A stretch of DNA of 64,000 bases from contig JAHBVK010000027.1 in NCBI GenBank assembly GCA_019637555.1, positions 16,693 to 80,692 of the forward strand, read 5' to 3'. This document shows, in pieces, positions 8,390-16,075 of the stretch; positions within the stretch are counted from its first letter, which is position 1; the number at the start of each line of letters is the position of its first letter. Source of the stretch: Anaerolineae bacterium (GTDB lineage Bacteria > Chloroflexota > Anaerolineae > Aggregatilineales > UBA2796). Below the pieces are notes generated by a model. That model saw nothing but the letters and a program-made list of their open reading frames with translations. It was not told the DNA's origin and did no database searches. Made by a program: the position numbers and the translations under genes.

Positions 8390-9415
8390 TCAGGATTGCG
8401 CCTTTCGCTGCTTTTCGCGCACCAGTTCCAGCCAGATAAAGACCAGCAACACCAGCGCCACTACCACCGCGCCGATCCGGTAGGCATCCTCGACGCTGGC
8501 ACGGCTGACCAATAGCGCCGCCACGCCGAACAGAATGCACGCCAGATAGCAGACGAACACCACTTGCTTGGTCTTTAGTCCGATGAACGCCAGCCGATGC
8601 GAGGTGTGATCCTTGCCCGCTTGCGCCGGAGAGCGTCCCTCGCGCAGTCGCGTGATAGTGACTAGAGTGGTGTCGAAGATCGGCAATCCGAGCACCAGCA
8701 GCGGGATCATCCAACTGACCGACAGCGGTTGCGTTGGGAAGCGCAGTTTGATCGCGCACACCGCCAGCAAAAAGCCCAAGACATGCGAACCGAGATCGCC
8801 CATGAAGGTAGTGGCAGGGTTGAAGTTGTAGAGCAAGAAGCCAATCGCTGCTCCGCACAATGCCGCCGACAAGCTGCTGACCATTTCTTGCCCTTGCGAC
8901 ACCGACAGGATGAACATGAAGAAAGCAGCGATGGCGCTAACGCCTGTTGCCAGACCGTCCATGTTGTCGAGGAAGTTGGTAGCGTTGATGATGCCGACGA
9001 TCCATACCAGCGAGATCAACCAGTCCAGTGGACTCTGAAACAGATCGACGCGCACACCAGCCAACATCACGCCAAGCGCACCTAAAATCTGAGCGCCGAG
9101 CTTCAGACGCGGCGAGAGTTCGTAGCGGTCATCAATGAAGCCCACCACTGCCAGAAAGGTCGTCGCCAGCACGATTGCCGAGAGTTCAAGGATATGTCGG
9201 GGCCAACCGTTGAATAGCAACAGTGCGAGGATGAAACCACCGTAGATCGCTAATCCGCCCATCAATGGGATCGGCGTGCGATGAATTTTGCGTGCACTCG
9301 GTTTGTCAACCAGACCAATGCGCTGCGCGAGCTGGCGTGTGACGGGCGTCAGACCTACCGATGCCGCGAACCCAACCACGAGAATAGGCACGAAATCGAT
9401 CATATTGAGAGCCAT
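8390..9415 (-). CDS. WecA/TagO/MraY-like polyprenyl-phosphate sugar-1-phosphate transferase
   Basis: A 341-residue integral membrane protein with about ten or eleven hydrophobic segments. Family motifs: KPSARKIHRTPIPLMGGLAI in the first cytoplasmic loop, VGFIDDRYELSPRLKLGAQI (the DD pair), NATNFLDNMDGLATG, FMGDLGSHVLGF, and the basic GKDHTSHRLAFIG loop. This matches WecA/TagO more than MraY proper. It transfers a sugar-1-phosphate, usually GlcNAc-1-P, to undecaprenyl phosphate, starting a surface glycan. The start at 9415 has an AAGGA 5-6 nt upstream; a longer reading would add a non-membrane tail. First gene of the operon with the epimerase and glycosyltransferase. Confidence 0.92.
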   Translation of the reverse strand: MALNMIDFVPILVVGFAASVGLTPVTRQLAQRIGLVDKPSARKIHRTPIPLMGGLAIYGGFILALLLFNGWPRHILELSAIVLATTFLAVVGFIDDRYELSPRLKLGAQILGALGVMLAGVRVDLFQSPLDWLISLVWIVGIINATNFLDNMDGLATGVSAIAAFFMFILSVSQGQEMVSSLSAALCGAAIGFLLYNFNPATTFMGDLGSHVLGFLLAVCAIKLRFPTQPLSVSWMIPLLVLGLPIFDTTLVTITRLREGRSPAQAGKDHTSHRLAFIGLKTKQVVFVCYLACILFGVAALLVSRASVEDAYRIGAVVVALVLLVFIWLELVREKQRKAQS

Positions 9416-9536
9416 AATGTCCTTAAGCGCAGCCAAGCGGTGGGGATTGTAATGTAACGACTCTGTGTTTGCCACCCTTAGCCGGAAACGCTTCACCTAC
9501 GCTACACTGTCCGCCGTCACCGTCACTGGTCAACGT

Positions 9537-9590
9537 AACCCGGTAATGAATTGCCGGGCTGAACGAACGAAGTCCCTGCGGGACTCAAGC
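9537..9590 (+). repeat. Dispersed repeat family A, copy 2
   Basis: Imperfect hairpin CCCGGTAA(TGAA)TTGCCGGG at 9539-9558, then CTGAACGAACGAAGTCCCTG and a GGGACTC end. It lies between the divergent transferase gene and the prepilin-peptidase-like gene, just before the latter's start. Confidence 0.75.
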
Positions 9591-9626
9591 AATAGAATCG
9601 CAGAAGCGTCAAATAGAGTATCGTCT

Positions 9627-10493
9627 ATGGCTCTCATCATCGCCTGTGTTCTGGGCTTACTTCTCGGCGTGGTAGTCAATCTTCTAGCGGACTTTCTGCC
9701 TGCACGCCGTCACTACGAGATCGCGCGGAGCAGTCCCTTCACTACCGTCAAACCGACACTGCCGGGCTTCTTCCCCCACCGTGCAGATGGATCACGTTGG
9801 TCGCCAGTCTATTGGTCAGGCTTGATCACGGCACTGCATCATCAGCCAGTTTACGATCCGCCGCGCACCTTCCGCCGTGTACTGGTGGAAGTAGGCATGA
9901 GTGTCAGTTTCGCGTTGATTGTAGCTGCCTATCAGAACGATCCGGCGATGGGATCGCATGTGCCGTTCTTACTGCTCTACTTGCCGCCGCTGGTGCTGAT
10001 CGCGGTGATCGATCTGGAGCATCGATTCGTGATGATCGAGACGCTGCTTGCTACCGTCCTGATTGTGATTGCCGAGCAAGTGATCAATCCGCGCTATCCA
10101 CTGTGGCTGATCCTGCAAGGCGCGGAATATGCCTTCATCGCTACCGTTGGCATCTATCTGCTCGGCATCGTCTTCGGTGGACTGATCCAGTTGATCAGCG
10201 GACGACGTATCGGGCGCACCATCTTCGGCTTCGGTGATGTGGAGATCGCAACGCTCGGCGGACTGATCTTAGGTACGAGTCTGCTCATTCCTGCACTGTT
10301 CATCATGATCTTCAGCGGCGGGATCGGATCACTGCTGTTCATCTTGCTGCGTAAACGCCGACGTGGAAAATATCGCCGCTTCTCCGCGATCCCTTACGGA
10401 CCGTTCATTTGTCTGGGCGTCGCGGTGGCGCTGTATCTGCCCAACATCGCGGTGATCGTGACCGTGCTGGTGTTCGGGTACAATCCCTTTTGA
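9627..10493 (+). CDS. Prepilin-peptidase-like A24 aspartyl protease
   Basis: A 288-residue membrane protein with about seven hydrophobic segments. The two catalytic aspartates of type IV prepilin peptidases are present: D129 in AVIDLEHRFVM and D203 in the FGFGDVEIATLGG motif (GxGD). The N-terminal cytoplasmic loop (about 27-83) lacks the cysteine pairs of the methylase domain seen in PilD, so this may cleave leaders without methylating them. The start at 9627 begins directly with the first membrane segment; a longer frame upstream runs through repeat A and is unlikely. No pilin genes are nearby. Confidence 0.85.
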   Translation: MALIIACVLGLLLGVVVNLLADFLPARRHYEIARSSPFTTVKPTLPGFFPHRADGSRWSPVYWSGLITALHHQPVYDPPRTFRRVLVEVGMSVSFALIVAAYQNDPAMGSHVPFLLLYLPPLVLIAVIDLEHRFVMIETLLATVLIVIAEQVINPRYPLWLILQGAEYAFIATVGIYLLGIVFGGLIQLISGRRIGRTIFGFGDVEIATLGGLILGTSLLIPALFIMIFSGGIGSLLFILLRKRRRGKYRRFSAIPYGPFICLGVAVALYLPNIAVIVTVLVFGYNPF

Positions 10494-10522
10494 GTGCTGA
10501 GTGCTGAGTGCTGAGTGCTGAG
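10491..10522 (+). repeat. Tandem heptamer repeat TGAGTGC
   Basis: About 4.5 copies of TGAGTGC in tandem. The first TGA is the stop codon of the prepilin-peptidase-like gene, so the repeat begins exactly at the end of the coding region. Confidence 0.9.
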
Positions 10523-10563
10523 AAGAATGTGTCGGAATGCTGAAGTATGGTGAGAGCTGAGCA

Positions 10564-11238
10564 ATGAAGCTAGGGATCATCTCCGATGTTCATGCCGATC
10601 TACCGTCGTTGATTGCGGCGCTGGAACTGCTGACCAAACGCGGCGCAGATCGGATCATCTGCGCGGGCGATTTGGTGGAGCGCGGACCTGACGGCGAAGC
10701 AGTGGTGCAAACCTTCAAGAGCCGCGAGATTCCCAGTGTGCGCGGCAATCACGATCTGGCGGTGATCGCTAACCAGCGTTGGCTGCGGGAAGCGTTCTAT
10801 GCGGGCGATCCGCGTGTCACATCGCGCTTACTGACTGAGGAAGCACTTCAATATTTGCATGAACTGCCGCCCACGATGAATCTGGTTTTGGGCGATGAGG
10901 GATCAGAGGAGCAAACGCATCTCGTGGTAGCGCACGGCATTCCCTCCAGTGATGCGGTCTATTTGTACACGCACAGCAACCGCCGCGCCTTCAACAATGC
11001 CATCAACGACGCCCGCGACATCGATCCGCAGGTGCGGGTGCTGATCTTGGGGCACACTCACCAGCCGATGATCGCGCAGGTAGGTGATGTATACGTGATC
11101 AACCCCGGCTCGGTTTGTGGAGTACACACGCAGGGATCGAGTTCTTGTGGTCTGCTCACACTGCCAGAGTTTCGCTTCGAGGTTTTTGATCTGGTGACGG
11201 GGATGAGAATCGTTGCACCCATGATCGAACCTAGCTAA
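10564..11238 (+). CDS. YfcE/MJ0936-type metallophosphoesterase
   Basis: A 224-residue calcineurin-like phosphoesterase. All metal-binding blocks are visible: SDVHAD (8-13), GDLVERGPDGEAV, VRGNHDLAV, and near the end ILGHTHQPM followed by VINPGSV. This is the PF12850 layout of small bacterial phosphodiesterases that use two divalent metals. The substrate is unknown; cyclic nucleotides or other phosphodiesters are typical of tested relatives. The ATG is preceded by GAGAGCTGAGCA. Single gene. Confidence 0.9.
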   Translation: MKLGIISDVHADLPSLIAALELLTKRGADRIICAGDLVERGPDGEAVVQTFKSREIPSVRGNHDLAVIANQRWLREAFYAGDPRVTSRLLTEEALQYLHELPPTMNLVLGDEGSEEQTHLVVAHGIPSSDAVYLYTHSNRRAFNNAINDARDIDPQVRVLILGHTHQPMIAQVGDVYVINPGSVCGVHTQGSSSCGLLTLPEFRFEVFDLVTGMRIVAPMIEPS

Positions 11239-11339
11239 AACCCCGTCTGTATAACAAAGTTTCAGATCAACTTGCAAAAAACCTGTAACGTTTCTACAAT
11301 GGTCGTTTATTGTTTCGGCATGAGGATGTGCGACAGGCT

Positions 11340-11954
11340 ATGATTGATCGTATCGAGTGGCTTGGTCACGCCAGTTTTCGCATCATCGGTTCGCCGCTGA
11401 TTTATATCGACCCTTGGCGTGTCACGAGACGCGATACCCCCGCCGACATCATCCTCCTGACTCACGATCACTACGATCATTGCTCTCCCGCAGATATTGA
11501 GAAACTGCGCGGTCCCAATACCGTGATCATCGGTAACGCGATGGTGGCAACGCTGGTCGATGGCGTCACGATCTTGCGTCCGTGGCAGGTAATGAACGTG
11601 GAGCGCGTCTGCATCAAGGCTGTTCCCGCCTACAACAGCCATCATCCGCAGCAATTCGGCGGCTTGGGCTACGTCATCTCGGTAGATCACTACGACGTGT
11701 ACTACGCGGGCGATACCGATGTGATTCCAGAGATGCCCAAAATCCGCTGCGATGTGGCGATCCTACCTATCGGCGGACGGCAGACGATGGATGCCAATAA
11801 CGCTGTCGAGGCGGTACGGGTGCTGCGTCCGCGATGGGTGATCCCTAGCCACTGGGGTAATCCCTCCGAAGGCGGCACGCTGGTGGATGTTAAGCAGTTC
11901 CGTCAGGGTGTGGAATCGTTAGCAGAAATCGTGCTGCCAGAGCGCGTGCGCTAA
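11340..11954 (+). CDS. MBL-fold metal-dependent hydrolase (UPF0173-like)
   Basis: A 204-residue metallo-beta-lactamase-fold protein of the small UlaG/UPF0173 type. It begins DRIEWLGHASFRI, has the HxHxDH metal motif as THDHYDHC, a later YYAGDTDVIPEM aspartate block, and ends with VIPSHWGNPSEGG (the last His ligand). The ATG at 11340 is chosen because it directly precedes the conserved first strand; a TTG at 11310 is possible. The substrate is not predictable. It stands alone, 145 bp before aspS. Confidence 0.85.
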   Translation: MIDRIEWLGHASFRIIGSPLIYIDPWRVTRRDTPADIILLTHDHYDHCSPADIEKLRGPNTVIIGNAMVATLVDGVTILRPWQVMNVERVCIKAVPAYNSHHPQQFGGLGYVISVDHYDVYYAGDTDVIPEMPKIRCDVAILPIGGRQTMDANNAVEAVRVLRPRWVIPSHWGNPSEGGTLVDVKQFRQGVESLAEIVLPERVR

Positions 11955-12012
11955 ACCACTCCATAGTTTTCACTACTCCGCGATTTATTCTTCGATACGT
12001 CTGTTTTGCCTA

Positions 12013-12041
12013 TTGACCCTCTATTGGGGCGATGGTAACTT
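12013..12041 (+). promoter_or_regulatory. Candidate aspS promoter
   Basis: TTGACC (12013-12018), a 17-bp spacer, and TAACTT (12036-12041), about 57 bp before the aspS start codon. Good -35 and spacing, moderate -10. Confidence 0.45.
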
Positions 12042-12098
12042 AGCGGGACTTTGTTTTTTCCAGCCTTTTGCAATGTTATTAAGGGATGAAATTGCCTC

Positions 12099-13412
12099 AT
12101 GACCTCAACACTTCCCCGCGTCTTCACCTCGGATATTAAGACGCACATCGGTCAGCAAGTGCGTCTGCTCGGCTGGATGCATCGCCTACGTGCGATGGGC
12201 GGCGTCAATTTTCTGCTGCTGCGAGATCGCAGTGGTGTGGCACAAGCGGTGTTGAATGCGGATGAGGTCAAGGTGCTAGAAGGAATGCTGGCGGAGACGG
12301 TGCTGGAATTGGTCGGCACGGTAGTGGCATCGGCGCAAGCGCCCGGTGGCGTTGAGCTAACGCAGTGCAGCATTACGGTAATCACACCCGTCACCGAAGC
12401 GACGCCCTTCGAGTTGTACAAAAAGAATATCAAGGCGACGCTGCCTGTTTTCCTCGATCACGCAGTTGTCGGACACCGTGCTTTAGAGAAACGCGCCGTC
12501 CTGAAACTGGCATCTGGCGTGATGGCAGGCTTTCGGCAGACGCTAAACGATCACCACTTCACCGAGATTCAGACACCTAAACTAGTCGGATCAGCGACGG
12601 AAAGCGGTGCTAACGTATTTCCGGTGGAATACTTCGGGCGGACTGCCTATCTAGCGCAGAGTCCGCAGTTCTATAAGCAGATCATGGTTGGCGTGTTCGA
12701 GCGCGTATTCGAAGTTGGTCCGGTATTCCGCGCCGAGCCACATGCCACCACCCGCCATATCAACCAGTATGTCAGTCTTGATGTGGAATTTGGCTTCATC
12801 CACGATCATTTCGACGTGATGTCGATGGCGACTAATGTAGTGCGCGGCATTCTCAACCATCTAGCGCAGCACTATCAAACGGAACTTGTGCTGCTGGAAG
12901 CAGAAATGCCCGCGTTGCCGGAGTCGATCCCGTGGATTTATTTCCCCACTGCGCAGCAGATGCTGCACGATCAATTCGGCGTCAAAGATGCGCTGGGCGA
13001 ACCCGACCTCGCGCCGGAGCATGAGCGCATCCTCGGTGAGTGGGCGAAGAAGGAATACAACAGCGATTTTCTGTTCGTCACAGGCTACCCGATGGTCAAG
13101 CGTCCCTTCTATACACATGCCAATCCCGACGATCCAAAGCACTCCAACAGCTTTGACTTGCTCTTTCGCGGCTTGGAACTGATCACAGGTGGTCAGCGCT
13201 TGCACCGCTACGAGGATTATGTCGCAGCCGCACAGCGCTTCAAGTATTCGCTGGATGCCTTCGCTGAGTACTTCGAGGCGTTCAAGTACGGAATGCCGCC
13301 GCATGGTGGATTCGCCATCGGTATGGAGCGCTTCCTGACGCAGTTGCTGTGCCTCGACAATGTGCGACAGGCGACACTGTTCCCGCGCGATATTCACCGT
13401 TTGACACCGTAA
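12099..13412 (+). CDS. aspS: Aspartyl-tRNA synthetase, archaeal (type 2, probably non-discriminating) form
   Basis: A 437-residue class IIb synthetase. The N-terminal OB-fold anticodon domain (about 1-105) includes VRLLGWMHRLRAMGGVNFLL. The catalytic domain has motif 2 as FRAEPHATTRHINQYVSLDV and motif 3 as GGFAIGMERFLTQLLCL. KRPFYTHANPDD and GGQRLHRYEDYV are typical of the short archaeal-type AspRS, which lacks the bacterial GAD insertion. The length fits that form. Such enzymes often charge both tRNA-Asp and tRNA-Asn and rely on the GatCAB amidotransferase; that is inference, since no gat genes are in view. It ends 14 bp before the SGNH gene. Confidence 0.92.
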   Translation: MTSTLPRVFTSDIKTHIGQQVRLLGWMHRLRAMGGVNFLLLRDRSGVAQAVLNADEVKVLEGMLAETVLELVGTVVASAQAPGGVELTQCSITVITPVTEATPFELYKKNIKATLPVFLDHAVVGHRALEKRAVLKLASGVMAGFRQTLNDHHFTEIQTPKLVGSATESGANVFPVEYFGRTAYLAQSPQFYKQIMVGVFERVFEVGPVFRAEPHATTRHINQYVSLDVEFGFIHDHFDVMSMATNVVRGILNHLAQHYQTELVLLEAEMPALPESIPWIYFPTAQQMLHDQFGVKDALGEPDLAPEHERILGEWAKKEYNSDFLFVTGYPMVKRPFYTHANPDDPKHSNSFDLLFRGLELITGGQRLHRYEDYVAAAQRFKYSLDAFAEYFEAFKYGMPPHGGFAIGMERFLTQLLCLDNVRQATLFPRDIHRLTP

Positions 13413-13426
13413 CAACCAAGCCGATC

Positions 13427-14200
13427 ATGATCCGTCGGCGCGGGCTGCTTCTCGTATTTGCCGCGATCCTGCTGCTGATCGCTGGACTGACGGTATCGCT
13501 CTACCTCAATTGGTTTCTGTTTGGTCTGGCGCGCGGCTATTACAACGAGATCGGCAGTGTGCGCCTCGATCCTTATGAACTGGCGCAGTATCCGCAGACT
13601 GAACGTCCCGTTCTTCTTGCTTCTGATCGGCTGGTGTTGTTCTATGGTGATTCCCGTGCCGAAAGCTGGACTCCGCCGCAGATCGCTGGCTTTAGTTTCA
13701 TCACTCGCGGGATCGTGGCGCAGACGACTGCTCAGGTGTTAGGACGCTTTGATCAACACGTTGTGCCCTTGCATCCTGACGTGATAGTGCTTCAGGTCGG
13801 CATCAACGATCTGCGCTTCGTGCCGATCTTCCCCGAACGTGCCGAGCAGATCATCAGTGATTGCATCAGCAACATAGACGCACTGATCGCTCGCAGCCGC
13901 GAGGTAGGCGCTATGGTCGTGATCACGACCATATTTCCGGCAGCAGAGACGCCTTTTCAACGCCGCTGGCAGTGGTCAGATGCTGCTTATGAAGCGATCA
14001 AGCGCGTAAACGATCACCTTCGCAGTTTGCAGCGTGAGGGGGTTTACGTTCTGGATAGCTACACCATTCTGGTTGATCCAGCGACCGAATTAGTGCAGCC
14101 GCCCTATGTAGACAGCTTTATGCACATTAATGATGCTGGCTATAAGGCGCTGAACAATACACTTGCCGCGCTGTTGACGAAACTGGCAAATACCCCTTGA
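13427..14200 (+). CDS. Membrane-anchored SGNH/GDSL hydrolase
   Basis: A 257-residue protein with an N-terminal membrane or signal segment (LLLVFAAILLLIAGLTVSLYL) and an SGNH hydrolase domain outside. Block I is LVLFYGDSRAESW (nucleophile Ser), block III is LQVGINDLRF (Asn), and block V is DSFMHINDAGYKAL (Asp and His). Relatives are esterases or deacylases acting on lipids or acetylated glycans. The start at 13427 fits the membrane segment and lies 14 bp after aspS; a longer frame would overlap aspS. The substrate is unknown. Confidence 0.85.
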   Translation: MIRRRGLLLVFAAILLLIAGLTVSLYLNWFLFGLARGYYNEIGSVRLDPYELAQYPQTERPVLLASDRLVLFYGDSRAESWTPPQIAGFSFITRGIVAQTTAQVLGRFDQHVVPLHPDVIVLQVGINDLRFVPIFPERAEQIISDCISNIDALIARSREVGAMVVITTIFPAAETPFQRRWQWSDAAYEAIKRVNDHLRSLQREGVYVLDSYTILVDPATELVQPPYVDSFMHINDAGYKALNNTLAALLTKLANTP

Positions 14201-14202
14201 AG

Positions 14203-14236
14203 AATCCACCCCTAGTGGTAAGGCTAGAGGTGGATT
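14203..14236. terminator. Bidirectional terminator between SGNH hydrolase and mgsA
   Basis: AATCCACCCCTAG (14203-14215) pairs with CTAGAGGTGGATT (14224-14236), a 13-bp stem with one mismatch, an 8-nt loop, and A/T on both sides, between convergent genes. Confidence 0.65.
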
Positions 14237-14253
14237 AAAAGGACGGTGCGATG

Positions 14254-14733
14254 TTATTGAATTAGGGTTTGTGGAATCTCGGCAGTGGGTGTCAGCTCGC
14301 TCAGGGCATCAGCCGCCATGGCGACCTCTTCGTAATCGGGGATGTAGCGTTGATATTCCGCTGACATCAGCGGCGAGGTGATGATGAAATCCGCTGAGGC
14401 ACGGTTGCAAGCAACAGGCACATTCCACACTACAGCAATGCGAATCAGTGCCCGCACATCGGAGTCGTGCGGCTGTGGTTCCAACGGATCCCAGAAAAAG
14501 ACTAACAGATCGAGCTGTCCCTCGCTGATCTTAGCGCCGATCTGCTGATCACCGCCAAGCGGTCCGCTCCGCAGCTTATTGATCGTTAACCCCAGTTCTT
14601 GCTCTAGCATTTTGCCAGTCGAGGCAGTTGAATACAACTCATGCTGCGTTAACAACGCTCGATTGAATTGTGCCCATTCCAGTAGATCCGGCTTCTTGTT
14701 GGTGTGTGCGACCAGCGCAATACGCTTTTGCAT
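14254..14733 (-). CDS. mgsA: Methylglyoxal synthase
   Basis: A 159-residue MgsA that converts dihydroxyacetone phosphate to methylglyoxal and phosphate, a bypass of lower glycolysis. Family signatures: KRIALVAHTNKKPDLLEW at the N-terminus, STASTGKMLE (phosphate site), RSGPLGGDQQIGAKI, LVFFWDPLEPQPHDSDVRAL (catalytic Asp and His), and VPVACNRASADFII. The length fits the family. The start at 14733 has a GGGAGAG 8 nt upstream; an in-frame Met six codons earlier is less well placed. Monocistronic. Confidence 0.95.
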   Translation of the reverse strand: MQKRIALVAHTNKKPDLLEWAQFNRALLTQHELYSTASTGKMLEQELGLTINKLRSGPLGGDQQIGAKISEGQLDLLVFFWDPLEPQPHDSDVRALIRIAVVWNVPVACNRASADFIITSPLMSAEYQRYIPDYEEVAMAADALSELTPTAEIPQTLIQ

Positions 14734-15072
14734 ATTGTCTCTCCCATTCATTGACGATCCACGTCGCAGTTACGCTAAGGTATTGATTACCTAGGCGACA
14801 ACGCGACAATCAGCCTATCAAAGTTTATTGATAGGTTTCTCAAAAAAGAATTTCTGTGTAGGGAGAAAATCTAAACAGTCGTGAAGGAAGGTGAAACAGG
14901 TAAGCGAGCGTTCATTGTCGGCATTATAGAGCAAGCCGGGCGTATTTCCAAATCTACACACCTTCTACACAGGGAAAACCCCTGTTTGTTGTGCGCGTGT
15001 TAGGCTATATTCAATCAATAAGCAGAGTTATTTCTAATTATCACTTACTGTACTACTCTGCCGGAGGTCGTT
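14734..15072. other. Intergenic region between mgsA and the CHAD gene
   Basis: No gene seen. It holds the divergent control regions of mgsA and the CHAD gene. CCTATCAA (14814-14821) pairs with TTGATAGG (14828-14835), followed by TTT. A TATATT near 15007 is a possible -10 for the CHAD gene without a clear -35. Confidence 0.5.
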
Positions 15073-16050
15073 GTGCCTATCCTTTCCGCTGAAGATCGCC
15101 TCACTTTACTTGAACCGCGGGACAAGCCGGGTGTGCTGCCCGACGATACGATGAGCGAAGCGGGGCGGAAAATCTTCGCTTTTCACTGCGCGCGGATGAT
15201 TTCCAAAGAGGCGGGCGTGCGCGAGGGCAGCGATCCCAAGGATGTACACGATATGCGGGTGGCGACGCGGCGGATGCGCAGTGCCATCCCGATCTTCGAG
15301 GACTATTACAGAGGTCCGATGATTAAGCAGGCACGAAAGATGCTGCGTCGCGTCGCCCGCGCGTTAGGCGATGTGCGTGATGTTGATGTGCTGCGGCTAA
15401 AGACGACGAAATACGCCGAGAAATATGATCAGAATGTTCACGACGGTTTGCAGCCGTTGCTTGACGCGTGGGATCAGCAGCAAGAGGCAGCACGCATTGA
15501 ATTAGAAAATCTGCTGGATAGTGAATCCTTCGAGCAGTTCTTGATCAATTTCACACAGTTTCTGAATACATCCCAACAGGATGCCGTCGATAACGATCCT
15601 GATGTGACCGAACCGCTGCCGATGCTGGTACGGACGGTAGTGCCGCGCGTGTTGTACGAAAAGCTAGAAGCTGCGCGCGCTTACGAGACGATCCTCGACA
15701 ACGCCACCTTTGATGCCCTGCACGCGCTGCGAATCAAGGCGAAAGAATTGCGTTATGCGTTGGAAGCCTTTGAGGAAGTGCTCTCGCAGGAATCCAAAAC
15801 TGTGATCGACGCCGCCAAAGCACTGCAAGATCATCTTGGCGAGCTTCAGGATGCGCGTGTGGCTACAGCACGGATGCATAACTATCTGGCGGATGCCGAT
15901 GAAACACAGCCGATGACGGTAGTGCTGCATTATCTGGCGACGCGGCAAGCAGAAAAGCAGAAATTACGCAACGAGGTCAACCTCAGTTGGCGGCTGTTCA
16001 ACCGCATTGAGGTACGTCGCGCCCTAGCGAATAGCATCGCCGCGTTGTAA
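15073..16050 (+). CDS. CHAD domain protein
   Basis: A 325-residue all-helical CHAD protein. Conserved basic and His motifs that bind polyphosphate in this family are visible: DVHDMRVATRRMRSAIPIF, LRRVARALGDVRDVDVL, LHALRIKAKELRYALEAFEE and LGELQDARVA. The two halves form the CHAD internal repeat. No CYTH triphosphatase domain is fused. It starts with GTG and has a strong GGAGG site 5 nt upstream. CHAD proteins associate with polyphosphate granules in studied bacteria; no ppk or ppx gene is in view. It converges on the ABC gene. Confidence 0.88.
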   Translation: MPILSAEDRLTLLEPRDKPGVLPDDTMSEAGRKIFAFHCARMISKEAGVREGSDPKDVHDMRVATRRMRSAIPIFEDYYRGPMIKQARKMLRRVARALGDVRDVDVLRLKTTKYAEKYDQNVHDGLQPLLDAWDQQQEAARIELENLLDSESFEQFLINFTQFLNTSQQDAVDNDPDVTEPLPMLVRTVVPRVLYEKLEAARAYETILDNATFDALHALRIKAKELRYALEAFEEVLSQESKTVIDAAKALQDHLGELQDARVATARMHNYLADADETQPMTVVLHYLATRQAEKQKLRNEVNLSWRLFNRIEVRRALANSIAAL

Positions 16051-16075
16051 ATAGTGATTGTGCCGAACTGAAAAT

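Noticed and set aside
10491..10522. Tandem repeat as a CRISPR
   Set aside because: Units are 7 bp and contiguous, with no spacers.
12861..13415. Open frame antisense to aspS
   Set aside because: Covers conserved AspRS motifs on the other strand; no ribosome site or domain.
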